DNA of 57,766 bases from Planctomycetia bacterium (GTDB lineage Bacteria > Planctomycetota > Planctomycetia > Pirellulales > Thermoguttaceae): assembly GCA_030539035.1 (NCBI GenBank), contig JAUNSU010000012.1, positions 1 through 57,766 on the forward strand, in the 5' to 3' direction. The notes under the pieces are model-generated. The model worked only from the letters and a program-made list of their open reading frames with translations. It was not told the origin of the DNA and made no database searches. Numbering within the stretch: the stretch's first letter is position 1; each line of letters begins with the position of its first letter. This document shows, one piece after another, positions 24,733 through 33,932 of this stretch. The translations under genes were made by a program, and so were the position numbers.

Positions 24733-27390
24733 TTACAAAGCCCTTCGGACGAGCCGCCGGGACTTTCCGTAGACCGGTTTGTGAACTTCCTGCGGTTCTT
24801 CCGCTTTCACTTCACCGGGATTGGTGTAGGCTTCGAAATCGGGGAGTTCCGTTCTTTTCAGAAGGCGATTGATCCTTTTTTCGATTCGGGTCAATTCGAT
24901 CCCTTCTTCCACGGTTACCAGAGAAAAGGCAACGCCTTCGCGGCCCATTCGCCCGGTTCGTCCAACACGGTGAACATAATCATCGCAGAATTGGGGAATA
25001 TCGTAATTGATAATATGAGAGATCCCCGACACATCAATACCGCGGCCGACAACATCGGTTGCGACCAGGATCTTGATCCTTCCATCCCGGAATCCCTTCA
25101 TGATACTGTCTCTCGCATCCTGGGAAAGATCTCCATGAATCGCGCCGACATTGCGGAAGACGCGTTCCAGGTGATGTCCGATTTTATCAACGGCCCTTTT
25201 CGTCCGGCAAAAAACGATCGCCTGCGCCGGTTTTTCCAGCTCCAGCAGCTTGATCAGAGCGGCGTATTTTCGTTCCCGATCGACGGAAATATAATACTGT
25301 TCGATCGTTTCCGAAGAAATATCGTTTGCGCTGAAATCATACTGCTCCGGCTCCTGCATATATTTTTTCGCAATATACACAACCGGATCGGGAAGAGTAG
25401 CGCTGAACAGAAGGGTCTGCCGCGTTTTCGGCGTTTGCCGCAGGATCTTTTCGATATCAGGCCGAAATCCGATATCAAGCATCCGGTCCGCTTCATCAAG
25501 GACAACCCAATGAAGCTGGGCAAGAGAAAGCGCTCTTCGGGAAACCAGATCGATGATTCGGCCCGGCGTTCCAACGACGATATCGGCTCCCCCCTTTAAT
25601 TTACTGATCTGCCCGAAGATCGGTTTGCCCCCATAGCAGGCAACAATATCGAGATCACGCTGGGCGGCCAGCTTGACCGCTTCGTCCCGCACCTGGACCG
25701 CAAGTTCACGAGTCGGAACAACGATCAGGGCAACCGGATCATTACCGGGAGGACAGGAATCCGCTCTTTCAATGATCGGGATCAAAAAGGCCGCCGTTTT
25801 TCCTGTTCCGGTTTTTGCCTGTCCGATGAGATCGACTCCGGCAAGGATCCGGCTGATCGTTCCCTTTTGAACCGGCGTCGGATCTTCATATCCCGCCTCA
25901 TGAAGCGATGCGAGCATTTCCGCAGACAGATCCAGCTCCGAGAACCCGGAAACCGGAAGATCTTTCGGATCTTCCTGATTGGGTAATCGCTCTTTTCGCG
26001 AAGATTCGCCGGAAACAGACACTTCCTTTACAGGCGCTGGAACAGAAACCTCTCTCGTCTTTTTTTCCCGGCTTTCTTCCGGAGCCTGAACGGATTCGGG
26101 CGTTGAAGTCCGATCCGGTCTCCTCTCTTCCCGGATCTTCTGATCCCGGCCCTTTGGCTTTTTCCCTTTTCGCTTTTCGATCTCTTCCTGATCGGCCGCT
26201 TTCGGTTCGGGTTCCATGCGATCCGCGCTCTTCGGTTCGAGCCCCTGCTGCCCGGCAGCAGGGATCTCCTTTTCCGGAGCGGTGTCCCTGGTACTTTCAG
26301 CGCGATCCGTGATTTTAGCCGCCGGCATTTCCGGAGAACCGGCAACCGGCAGTTCCGGGATCGCTTCCAGCAATACTTCGACCATTTTACAAAGAAGCAA
26401 AGAGGGAGACGATACTTCCATGTTTAAAAAGGAATTGATCCGGTCCTTTTTAAAACCGTTCTTTCGAAGCCGGATGGCGACCTGTTCCCGCAGAGATCGA
26501 AGCTGGCGCGGAGTAAGTTCCCGGGCAGCGGATTCGCGGGGATCTTTGGCGACATTCTCCTGCGGGCCTTTTTCCGATTTTCCCATTTCTTCCGGGGGAA
26601 GATTTTGAGGCGTCTTCTGCCCGGAAAAGCGCGGATTTTTCGGCCCCATACGCAGATTTACCTGTTCGCGGAGATCGATCTGTTCACGCTGATCGGTCTG
26701 TTCGCGGGAATTTATCTGTTCGGAACGGGAAAGCGGCTTCTTTCGATCTGGAACATCTCTCCCCTGCTGGGACCTTTTGCGATCGGCGCTCTCCGGCTCC
26801 TTTTGTTCGATCTGCGGTTTTCTCGCAGAATCGCCCGATCCGGAATTTTGCGAATTATCGGATCTCGGCTGCTTTTGCGGATTCGCGGGTCTCTTTTCGC
26901 TTCTTTTGGAACCCTTCTTTTTCCTTCCTTTGGCGGCGGAAGAGTCGGAATCCTCATTATCGGGCTCATCCGCGGTTCGAAGAAGGTTCGTGATGAAATC
27001 ATCGTCATCTTCGGAATCCATCAGGGCTCGCCCATAGCTGGGAAGCGAAAGATCATCTTCTTCATGATGAATTCTTTTCGGGGGTGCGGAAGGGCGCCCG
27101 GATCGTTTTTTTTCCGTTGCGGAGGCAGCTTCGTAATCGGAGTGAACGGCCGAAAGAGTCGAAGGCAAGTGCTCGGCAACGACCGTTTTTCGTCCCCGTT
27201 TTTTCTTTTTAACGGGAATGAACACTTCCGGCTGGACTTCGTCGTCCACTTCTCCCCAGTTGAATCCGGCGGCGAACGATCTTCCCGATTTTCGATCGGA
27301 ATGCTTCGATCGAATTTCTTTTTTGATTCGGCTTTTTCCTCTGTTCGGATCGTTTGCGGATCCGTTGTTTTCTGATAAATCAGTAGTCAA
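24733..27390 (-). CDS. DEAD-box RNA helicase with long disordered N-terminal extension
   Basis: 885 residues. The C-terminal half (about 477-885) is a complete DEAD-box core: FSELDLSAEMLASL..PTPVQ (Q motif), AKTGTGKTAAF (I), PTRELAVQ (Ia), GTPGR (Ib), VLDEADRMLD (II), LFSATLP (III), IVFCRTKRAVDK (IV), ATDVVGRGIDV (V) and HRVGRTGRMGREG (VI). The first 470 residues are charged and low-complexity, with Lys/Arg, Glu, Ser and Pro, and include an REQ-repeat block (about 219-243). It probably remodels RNA in ribosome assembly or decay; the tail may bind RNA. The only reasonable start is TTG 27390, with GAAAGAAGA upstream. Confidence 0.93.
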   Translation of the reverse strand: MTTDLSENNGSANDPNRGKSRIKKEIRSKHSDRKSGRSFAAGFNWGEVDDEVQPEVFIPVKKKKRGRKTVVAEHLPSTLSAVHSDYEAASATEKKRSGRPSAPPKRIHHEEDDLSLPSYGRALMDSEDDDDFITNLLRTADEPDNEDSDSSAAKGRKKKGSKRSEKRPANPQKQPRSDNSQNSGSGDSARKPQIEQKEPESADRKRSQQGRDVPDRKKPLSRSEQINSREQTDQREQIDLREQVNLRMGPKNPRFSGQKTPQNLPPEEMGKSEKGPQENVAKDPRESAARELTPRQLRSLREQVAIRLRKNGFKKDRINSFLNMEVSSPSLLLCKMVEVLLEAIPELPVAGSPEMPAAKITDRAESTRDTAPEKEIPAAGQQGLEPKSADRMEPEPKAADQEEIEKRKGKKPKGRDQKIREERRPDRTSTPESVQAPEESREKKTREVSVPAPVKEVSVSGESSRKERLPNQEDPKDLPVSGFSELDLSAEMLASLHEAGYEDPTPVQKGTISRILAGVDLIGQAKTGTGKTAAFLIPIIERADSCPPGNDPVALIVVPTRELAVQVRDEAVKLAAQRDLDIVACYGGKPIFGQISKLKGGADIVVGTPGRIIDLVSRRALSLAQLHWVVLDEADRMLDIGFRPDIEKILRQTPKTRQTLLFSATLPDPVVYIAKKYMQEPEQYDFSANDISSETIEQYYISVDRERKYAALIKLLELEKPAQAIVFCRTKRAVDKIGHHLERVFRNVGAIHGDLSQDARDSIMKGFRDGRIKILVATDVVGRGIDVSGISHIINYDIPQFCDDYVHRVGRTGRMGREGVAFSLVTVEEGIELTRIEKRINRLLKRTELPDFEAYTNPGEVKAEEPQEVHKPVYGKSRRLVRRAL
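26662..26733. repeat. 18-bp tandem repeat inside the DEAD-box gene
   Basis: Four units of 18 bases, each beginning CTGTTC (26662, 26680, 26698, 26716), encode REQ-x-x-x hexapeptide repeats in the disordered tail. In-frame length means copy-number change would not break the gene. Confidence 0.8.
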
Positions 27391-27584
27391 TAGTATCTTC
27401 TTTCCATTTTTCGGCCGAACCGGAGAATTCGATCCGATAAATCATTTACATTCATTTGTCCGATCAGATTCTTTTCTGATGGGGACAAAATCGTTGGTAT
27501 TTTCTTAATATTTCCGTTCCTTTCTTTCTGGACTTGCATGCGATCATCGTTTACTGAATGGATCAGGAGATCAGCAGAAGCAGA

Positions 27585-28490
27585 TCAGAAGGAACACATT
27601 TTTCGAAGGGCCGCCAATCGTTCCTCAATTTGTTCGCGGGAAACCGTTTTCAGTTTTTCCAGAGAAAAGCCTTCACAACAGAAGGCGGCGGTAACCGCGG
27701 CGGAAGCAAGGGCGTTTTTAATCTTCGAGGTATCTTCAATTCCGGTTTTTGCGAGGCAGCCCATCAGGGCCCCGACGAAAGAATCGCCCGCCCCGGTTGG
27801 ATCAACCACGTTTTCCGTAGGGAAGGCGGGAACGATGTATATTTCCTCCGGACTGATATACAACGCGCCGTGCTCTCCCTTTTTAACGACTACAAATTTC
27901 GGGCCCATCTCCAGAATCGCTTTTCCCGCGGAAATGCAGTTCGGCGATCCGGTCAAGAGCTTAACTTCACTGTCGTTGAGGATTAAACCGTCAATTTTTT
28001 TCATCAACTTCAGCAGATTGTCTTTCATGTTGTTTATATAGAAATCCATCGTGTCCGCGATCACCAGCTTTGGCGTCTTGACTTTTTCCAAAAGGGCCAG
28101 ATGACACGAAGGAGATCCGTTTGCCAAAAGAACAAACGGGACATCCTGATAGGAAGGGGGAACAATGGGATCCCAATTTTCCCCCATCACATTCAACTCA
28201 ATTTCCAGTGTTTCCCGATCGTTCATATTGTTGAAATACTTCCCGGACCAGTAGAGGGTTTTCGCTCCTTTTCGGGTTTCCAGTCCCTGGGTATTCACTC
28301 CGAACTGTTCGATAAAACGGGTATCGCTTTGGCGCCAATCCTCGCCGACAACACCAACCAGATTGACATCGGTGAAGAAGGACGCGGCGCAGGCGGCGTA
28401 GACACCCGACCCGCCCAAGATTCGATCCCGACGATCAAAAGGGGTTTGAATGGTATCATAAGCGACGGAACCCAGCACCAAAAGCGGCAT
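27585..28490 (-). CDS. PfkB/ribokinase-family sugar or nucleoside kinase
   Basis: About 301 residues. The PfkB fold starts LLVLGSVAYDTIQTPFD with the GGSGVYAACAAS substrate-lid motif. The signature DPTGAGDSFVGALMG near residue 245 holds the catalytic Asp and anion hole. GLILNDSEVKLLTG and VVVKKGEHGALY are usual family segments. Substrate not predictable. ATG 28490 is chosen because the fold starts at once; a TTG further upstream lacks support. A consensus-like promoter lies about 150 bases upstream. Confidence 0.9.
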   Translation of the reverse strand: MPLLVLGSVAYDTIQTPFDRRDRILGGSGVYAACAASFFTDVNLVGVVGEDWRQSDTRFIEQFGVNTQGLETRKGAKTLYWSGKYFNNMNDRETLEIELNVMGENWDPIVPPSYQDVPFVLLANGSPSCHLALLEKVKTPKLVIADTMDFYINNMKDNLLKLMKKIDGLILNDSEVKLLTGSPNCISAGKAILEMGPKFVVVKKGEHGALYISPEEIYIVPAFPTENVVDPTGAGDSFVGALMGCLAKTGIEDTSKIKNALASAAVTAAFCCEGFSLEKLKTVSREQIEERLAALRKMCSF

Positions 28491-28520
28491 GATATTTTTA
28501 CTCCCATTGAGAACGGACAA

Positions 28521-28971
28521 TGTACTTTTTTAAACAATCGATCTTTTGTTCTTTCATTCGATTCGGAATCCCTGTTCTTTGCGCGGGATTGCAAAGAGAT
28601 CAATCTTTTGACTTTGATTCGAATTACAGAACTCCATCATCTTTTATTATATCCCAATTTATACACGTTTGCAACTCCATTTATTCAACTTTTGTTCAAG
28701 AAAGTCAAGTTTCTCGTCCTTCAGAAGGGATAATCCGCTTTTTGATCCCGTTCAGAGGATCCTTCTGTGATAAGGAATTATGAACAATAAAGAATATTGT
28801 AATTATTATCTTTTTAAAAAGGAGAGACTATAAAAACGAACGGATTCAAATCCTTTTCGTATTTTGAACAATATTTACTCTGTTGTCGAGAAATTTCAAA
28901 AAAAGAAAAAGGACGAATTCCTGGTCGGGCATGATATTCGGGATTCGTCTAAAAAGAAAGCGGGGTAAAGG
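28521..28971. other. Non-coding gap between divergent PfkB and glgC genes
   Basis: About 450 bases with moderate AT content. It contains a good minus-strand promoter for the PfkB gene at its left and the glgC leader at its right, including an interrupted GGATT-CA-AATCC palindrome near 28843-28854. Frames running through it are short and unlike any family. I see no RNA gene. Confidence 0.55.
28646..28674 (-). promoter_or_regulatory. Sigma70-type promoter for the PfkB gene
   Basis: On the minus strand: TTGCAA (28669-28674), 17-base spacer, perfect TATAAT (28646-28651). Confidence 0.7.
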
Positions 28972-30192
28972 ATGAAAGAGAATGTGTTGGCAGTGATTCT
29001 TGCCGGAGGAAAGGGAGAACGCCTGGAGCCGTTGACCCGAGATCGGGCCAAACCGGCTGTTCCTTTCGGAGGAGGATACCGGATCATCGATTTTACGCTT
29101 TCCAACTGCTTTAACAGCGGAATAAGAAAGATCGTTTTATTGACTCAATATAAATCGTTCAGTCTCTCGCGCCATCTTTCGCTGGGATGGTCCCGATTTT
29201 TTTGCCGGGAATTCGGCGAGTTTATCGATATTCTTTCTCCTCAGCTTCGAATTGATGAGCGATGGTATCGGGGAACCGCCGACGCTGTTTATCAAAATAT
29301 CTATACGATCGAAAAAGAAGAACCGGATTACATTATAGTTCTTGCGGGCGATCATATTTACAAAATGAATTATGGGGAAATGCTCGACTTTCATAAAGAG
29401 AATCAAGCAGATCTTACCATTGCGGCCCTTCCGGTCCCCTTGAAAAAAGCGAAAAAACAGCTCGGAGTGATCGAAGCGGATCCGGAGAATCGAATCATCG
29501 GATTTGAGGAAAAGCCGGAATTTCCTCATCCGCTGTCCGATCGGCCCGATCTCTGTTTTGCGTCGATGGGGATCTATGTTTTCAGTGCGAAATTTCTTTT
29601 TGAGGAGCTTTGCCGCGATGCGGCCTTATCGAAAAGCCGACATGATTTCGGCGGCAATATCATTCCGCGGGTGATCCAAACCGATCGTGTCTTTGCTTTT
29701 CCCTTTTTCGATCAAAAAGGAAAGCGCATCGCCTATTGGCGCGATGTCGGAACGATCGATGCGTATTATGAAGCCAATATGGATCTGATCAGCATTGAAC
29801 CGGAACTGAATATTTATGATGAGGATTGGCCGATCTATACACACCATCCGCATTACCCGCCCGCCAAATTCATTCTTTCAGAAAAAGAAAGAAGCGGACT
29901 GGCGATGGACAGTATCGTTTGCGATGGATGCATTATATCCGGAGCAAATGTCCGGCATTCCCTTCTGGGGCATCAGGTGCGGGTCGATCATTGCAGCACG
30001 ATCGAAGATTCCATCCTTTTTCCTCAGGTAAAAGTCGGAAAAAATGTTCGGATTCGAAGGGCGATTATCGAAAAAAACGCTTCTGTCCCCGATCACGGAC
30101 AGATCGGATATGATGTCGAACAGGATCGTTCCCATGGATATCATATCACGGAAAGCGGATTGACGATTGTTCCAAAACCGATTGGTTTTTGA
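28972..30192 (+). CDS. glgC: Glucose-1-phosphate adenylyltransferase
   Basis: 406 residues. Makes ADP-glucose from glucose-1-phosphate and ATP, the committing step of glycogen synthesis. [29 protein letters not shown] (read in pieces: GGKGERL and AKPAVPFGG) is the nucleotide-binding start, [12 protein letters not shown] and [11 protein letters not shown] hold the substrate and metal sites, FASMGIYVF and [18 protein letters not shown] follow, and the C-terminal half is a left-handed beta helix ([13 protein letters not shown]). The gene has GGGGTAAAGG just before ATG. No glgA or glgB is seen within the window. Confidence 0.96.
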   Translation: MKENVLAVILAGGKGERLEPLTRDRAKPAVPFGGGYRIIDFTLSNCFNSGIRKIVLLTQYKSFSLSRHLSLGWSRFFCREFGEFIDILSPQLRIDERWYRGTADAVYQNIYTIEKEEPDYIIVLAGDHIYKMNYGEMLDFHKENQADLTIAALPVPLKKAKKQLGVIEADPENRIIGFEEKPEFPHPLSDRPDLCFASMGIYVFSAKFLFEELCRDAALSKSRHDFGGNIIPRVIQTDRVFAFPFFDQKGKRIAYWRDVGTIDAYYEANMDLISIEPELNIYDEDWPIYTHHPHYPPAKFILSEKERSGLAMDSIVCDGCIISGANVRHSLLGHQVRVDHCSTIEDSILFPQVKVGKNVRIRRAIIEKNASVPDHGQIGYDVEQDRSHGYHITESGLTIVPKPIGF

Positions 30193-30305
30193 AGGGCCCG
30201 ATTGATTTTTTCCCAAAAAAGTCCATAATAAACGGTAATGCGATATTCCTGTAAAAATGGGAATTGGAATGATCTGTCTGTCGTTTTTTTCAAGGGAGTA
30301 CAATA

Positions 30306-30977
30306 ATGGAAAGTATGGAAAAGATCTTCTCTAAAGAAATTTTGGATCGAATCGAATCGTCGGGAATTATTGCTGTTCTGGTTGTCGATGATCCGAACGA
30401 TGCGGTTCCGGTCGCAAGAACGCTTCTGGAAGGGGGCGTGAACGTAATGGAACTTGCTTTACGAACAGAGCATTCACTGGAAGCTCTTGCCCGAATCCTC
30501 AAAGAGGTTCCTGAAATGCTTGCCGGAGTCGGAACCATTCTTTCACCTGAACAGGCCAAGATGGCCAAAGAGGCGGGAGCCGCGTTCGGTGTTTCTCCCG
30601 GTCTTCAGCGTTCAGTCCTTGAAAAAGCGATTGAATTGCGCTTTCCTTTCGCGCCGGGTCTTCTCACTCCTTCGGAAATCGAGCTGGCTCTTTCTTACGG
30701 CTGCCGAAATGTAAAGCTCTTCCCCGCCGGACCGATGGGCGGAATGAATTACATCAAAGCGATTCATGCGCCTTATGCGCACCTTGGTGTTCGATTTATC
30801 CCGTTGGGGGGAGTGAATATCGACAATCTTGGATCTTACGTAGAACATCCTTCCATTTTGGCCGCCGGCGGATCTTGGCTCGCGCCCCGAAAAGCGATTC
30901 AAAATAAAGATTGGAATACGATTCGGGACAATACCCGCGCCGCAGTGGAAAAGATCAAAGCGGTCCGTGCGAAGTAA
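30306..30977 (+). CDS. eda: Bifunctional KDPG/KHG-type aldolase
   Basis: 223 residues, class I aldolase TIM barrel. Cleaves 2-keto-3-deoxy-6-phosphogluconate, or a related keto-deoxy acid, to pyruvate and an aldehyde. The general-base Glu lies in VMELALRT (about 47-54) and the Schiff-base Lys in NVKLFPAG (about 137-144); GVGTILSPEQAKMAKEAGA and FIPLGGVN are standard family segments. AGGGAG precedes the ATG. It follows glgC by 113 bases on the same strand. No edd gene is seen, so its substrate could also come from uronate or sugar-acid breakdown. Confidence 0.9.
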   Translation: MESMEKIFSKEILDRIESSGIIAVLVVDDPNDAVPVARTLLEGGVNVMELALRTEHSLEALARILKEVPEMLAGVGTILSPEQAKMAKEAGAAFGVSPGLQRSVLEKAIELRFPFAPGLLTPSEIELALSYGCRNVKLFPAGPMGGMNYIKAIHAPYAHLGVRFIPLGGVNIDNLGSYVEHPSILAAGGSWLAPRKAIQNKDWNTIRDNTRAAVEKIKAVRAK

Positions 30978-31080
30978 AATCTTCAAATTGACACTGGACA
31001 ACGAGCGGATTGATGGGTGATTTATTTGCCCGATTGGAATCGACGAAAATCGCACTCTGAAATCGCGCCCTGAACAGGGC

Positions 31081-31144
31081 AACACAAAAAGAAACAAAAA
31101 TTCCCTGAAAACGTCGTGATTCGAATCACCGCGGTTTCAGGGAA
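31081..31144 (-). terminator. Rho-independent terminator of the trigger factor gene
   Basis: A long hairpin with arms TTCCCTGAAA and TTTCAGGGAA, continuing inward with further pairs around GTGATT/AATCAC. On the minus strand it is followed by a U-rich run (31081-31100 is A-rich on the plus strand). It lies 63 bases past the tig stop, between convergent eda and tig, and the stem may also stop eda transcripts. Confidence 0.75.
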
Positions 31145-31181
31145 TGAACATTGTTCGGGGCGGCAGAAACGCCGGGCCCCG

Positions 31182-31197
31182 TTAATCACTAATCACT
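31182..31197. repeat. Tandem AATCACT repeat
   Basis: TTAATCACTAATCACT lies just past the tig stop. The same tandem unit is found at about 22150-22163. Confidence 0.5.
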
Positions 31198-31206
31198 AAA
31201 GAAGGA

Positions 31207-32670
31207 TTATTCCGCTTTTTCTTCGGAACTTTCTTCTTTCTTTTCTTCTTCGGGAAGAGGACTGATCGCGAGATCCAAAGCTTCTTCATCTTTGATATCG
31301 GATTTTTCGTAAGGAACCTCTTCGATCTCGGCGGCACCGCGAATCAAATCAATCACCTTTTGTTCGATGATCTGATTTCGAAGGATATCCATTTCACCTT
31401 CCTTTTCGAGCTGGGCGCGAACGCGGCGCGGAGAAGATCCGGACTGCGCGGCAATCAGAAGAATTTCCCGATCATAATCTTCCGGCGTTTCCTGAATTTC
31501 TTCCACTTCGGCGATTTTTTCCAAAATGAAATGTTCTTTCAAGGCTTGGGCCGTAGTATTAAGACTGTTCTGCTGAATCGCGTTCAAATGAGATCGGATC
31601 TGCTGTTCATCAAAGCCGTTTCTCTGAAGTTCATATATGGTTCTTCTGAGTTCACGATTCGCCTGTTTTTGGAGTAATTTGACCGGGAGATCCCAATTCG
31701 CATTAGCAAGGAGACTGCTCGTGATTTGCGAACGAATTCCCCGCTGCTGTTCGTATTCATGCTGACGGGTCAATGTATCTTTAACCGCATCTCTTAAATC
31801 GGCCATATTATCGAATCCGCCGAGCTTCTGCAGAAATTCATCATTAAATTCGGGGAGTTCTGCTTTCTGCACTTTTTTGATATTGAAGATCGCATCGACT
31901 TCCTTGCCCGCATAGAAAGGATTAAGGGTATTAACCGCGATTTTTACCTTCGTTGAGATCGTATCGCCGGGCTTGGCACCTTCCATCAGAACATCGAAAT
32001 CATTGATCGAGCTGTCGTTGAAAGTAAGGACAGGACGAATTCGAATCACTTCGTTTTCCGACTTGGAGAGCACATTGTCGCCGTCTTTGAAAGTAAGTTC
32101 GGCGGTGATATAATCCCCCGACTTGGCCGGTTCATCGGAATCAACAAGGGAAACATTTCTTTCCTGAATACTCACGAGCGCTTTATCGACATCTTCATCG
32201 GTGAATTCACGGACAACGGTTTTGAAGTGAAGTCCCTTCCAAACAGGAAGTTCAAAATTCGGGCGAATTTCGATATCGTATTCGTAGATGAAAGGCCCGG
32301 AATCGCTGAGCACAAGAGCATCGAAATTGACATCCGGTTCACTGATCGGGGTGAAATCATCGCTGTCGTTGATCAGGGTAAGGCTGTCGAGAAGCAGATT
32401 GCTTTTCACTCTTTCTTCAACATCCTTTTTAAACTTTTTTTCGACGAGTTTACGGGGCGCTTTTCCGGCTCGAAACCCGGGAACCTGGGCCGTTTTTCCG
32501 AATTCGGCGTATTGATCGTCTTTGTATCTCTTGATCTCCTCTTCAGGAATGGTTACCTTGATATGCCGTTCGCAAGAACTCACTTCCTTGATCTCAACTT
32601 CGTAATTGAGTTTCTTTTTTTCTCCGTCCTGCGCCGCACCGGCTTCGACGTTTTTTTCAATATCAGCCAT
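31207..32670 (-). CDS. tig: Trigger factor, ribosome-associated chaperone and prolyl isomerase
   Basis: 487 residues. The N-terminal ribosome-binding domain carries the PGFRAGKAPRKLVEKKF signature (about 64-80). A middle region (about 175-265) corresponds to the FKBP-like domain (SGDYITAELTFKDG, DVLMEGAKPGDT), and a long helical C-terminal part forms the chaperone cradle. The C-terminal tail is strongly acidic (EEEKKEESSEEKAE). It binds the ribosome exit site and shelters nascent chains. clpP/clpX, its frequent neighbours elsewhere, are absent here. A direct repeat CCAGGTAAA lies just before the ATG. Confidence 0.95.
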   Translation of the reverse strand: MADIEKNVEAGAAQDGEKKKLNYEVEIKEVSSCERHIKVTIPEEEIKRYKDDQYAEFGKTAQVPGFRAGKAPRKLVEKKFKKDVEERVKSNLLLDSLTLINDSDDFTPISEPDVNFDALVLSDSGPFIYEYDIEIRPNFELPVWKGLHFKTVVREFTDEDVDKALVSIQERNVSLVDSDEPAKSGDYITAELTFKDGDNVLSKSENEVIRIRPVLTFNDSSINDFDVLMEGAKPGDTISTKVKIAVNTLNPFYAGKEVDAIFNIKKVQKAELPEFNDEFLQKLGGFDNMADLRDAVKDTLTRQHEYEQQRGIRSQITSSLLANANWDLPVKLLQKQANRELRRTIYELQRNGFDEQQIRSHLNAIQQNSLNTTAQALKEHFILEKIAEVEEIQETPEDYDREILLIAAQSGSSPRRVRAQLEKEGEMDILRNQIIEQKVIDLIRGAAEIEEVPYEKSDIKDEEALDLAISPLPEEEKKEESSEEKAE

Positions 32671-32911
32671 GAAAATTTACCTGGACCTTTACCTGGAATT
32701 TTTAGAACAAACAAACAGACAGAGATCACGGATGGATCCGGAGAAAGGAGAGTATAAGGCGGCAAAATAGAGAACCCCGGCTCTAATCGAACCGGCAAAA
32801 AACACCGCCTCACCTTGAAAAATAAGGGGAAGTCCGATATTCTTGAACAAACTGCCTCTCACGAAACCTATGCTCTGGAAAACCGCTAAGGACTGCCTCC
32901 AAAAAATAAAG

Positions 32912-32984
32912 AGCGGGCGAGGGGGTTCGAACCCCCGACAACAACGTTGGCAACGTTGTGCTCTGCCAACTGAGCTACGCCCGC
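32912..32984 (-). tRNA. tRNA-Gly (anticodon GCC)
   Basis: 73 bases on the minus strand. Acceptor stem GCGGGCG/CGCCCGC, D arm GCTC..GAGC, anticodon arm CAACG-TTGCCAA-CGTTG with anticodon GCC, T arm GGGGG-TTCGAAC-CCCCT (one end wobble). Discriminator U73 as in bacterial tRNA-Gly. CCA is not encoded. A T-rich stretch follows the 3' end and may end transcription. Confidence 0.97.
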
Positions 32985-33045
32985 TGGTTAGTTCCAACAT
33001 CAGGACATTTTATCAGACTTTTCCTTCTCATCAAGGGGGAAAGTC

Positions 33046-33930
33046 CTATTTTTCGAAGATTTTTCTGATCGCACGAATATAATCCGGGGTCGTTCCGCAG
33101 CAGCCGCCGATAAAATTCGCCCCTTCCTCTCGTAAAATCATCGCTTTCTCTGCAAAAACTTCCGGCGTTTGACGGTAAATCGTTTTTCCATCCACCATTT
33201 CCGGAAGTCCGGCATTTCCTTTCATCCAGATCGGAAGATCGGTTGCGGCCCTCATCCGGCGGCAGATCGGAATAAAACCGTCGATTCCCTGTCCGCAATT
33301 GGATCCGACCGCATCGGCTCCCGCATCGGCCATTCGGGCAAGAACATCTTCCACCGTTGTCCCCATCATGGTTCGATCCTTGTTCTTACCGGAATCAAAG
33401 GTAAAGCTGGCAACGACCGGAAATCCGAGCTGTTTGGCCGCTTTTACCGCAAGTTCCGCTTCATTCGGATCACTCATCGTTTCCACAACGACCGCATCGG
33501 CGCCGCCGTCTTTCAGGCCCGTCGCCTGTTCAACAAAAGCGTCGAACAATTCTTCTTTCGATACTTCGCCCATCATCAGGATCACCCCGGACGGCCCCAT
33601 CGACGCGAAGACGCGCACCGTTCGATCGGAACAGGCAAGAGCGGCTTTCTTTGAAATCGCGGCTCCGGCCCGGCTGATCTCATAGGCTTTTTCTCCGGCT
33701 CCATGCCGCGCCAAAAGAATTCGGCTCGATCCGAAAGTATTCGATAAAATGATATCACTTCCCGCGTCGACATAAGCGGAAGCAACCGATTCGACTTTCT
33801 CCGGCTCATCCAGGTTCCAAAGATCAGGATGGGATCCCAGGGGAAGTCCGCGAACCTGAAGTTGGGTTCCCCAGCCGCCGTCGGTGATAAGGGGACCGGC
33901 CGACAGCCATTCCTTTAATAATGAACTCAT
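33046..33930 (-). CDS. Homocysteine S-methyltransferase family protein
   Basis: About 294 residues, a Zn-dependent TIM barrel related to BHMT, MmuM and the N-terminal domain of MetH. ITDGGWGTQLQ is the typical start, and the zinc ligands appear as Cys in VGSNCGQG and the CC pair in GGCCGTTPD near the C-terminus. It moves a methyl group to homocysteine or a similar thiol; the donor (methylmethionine, betaine or a corrinoid protein) is not shown by sequence. ATG 33930 starts two bases after the RND permease TAA with AAGGA inside the permease end, so it is translationally coupled to the pump. A longer frame would overlap the pump by over 130 bases. Confidence 0.88.
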   Translation of the reverse strand: MSSLLKEWLSAGPLITDGGWGTQLQVRGLPLGSHPDLWNLDEPEKVESVASAYVDAGSDIILSNTFGSSRILLARHGAGEKAYEISRAGAAISKKAALACSDRTVRVFASMGPSGVILMMGEVSKEELFDAFVEQATGLKDGGADAVVVETMSDPNEAELAVKAAKQLGFPVVASFTFDSGKNKDRTMMGTTVEDVLARMADAGADAVGSNCGQGIDGFIPICRRMRAATDLPIWMKGNAGLPEMVDGKTIYRQTPEVFAEKAMILREEGANFIGGCCGTTPDYIRAIRKIFEK

Positions 33931-33932
33931 AT

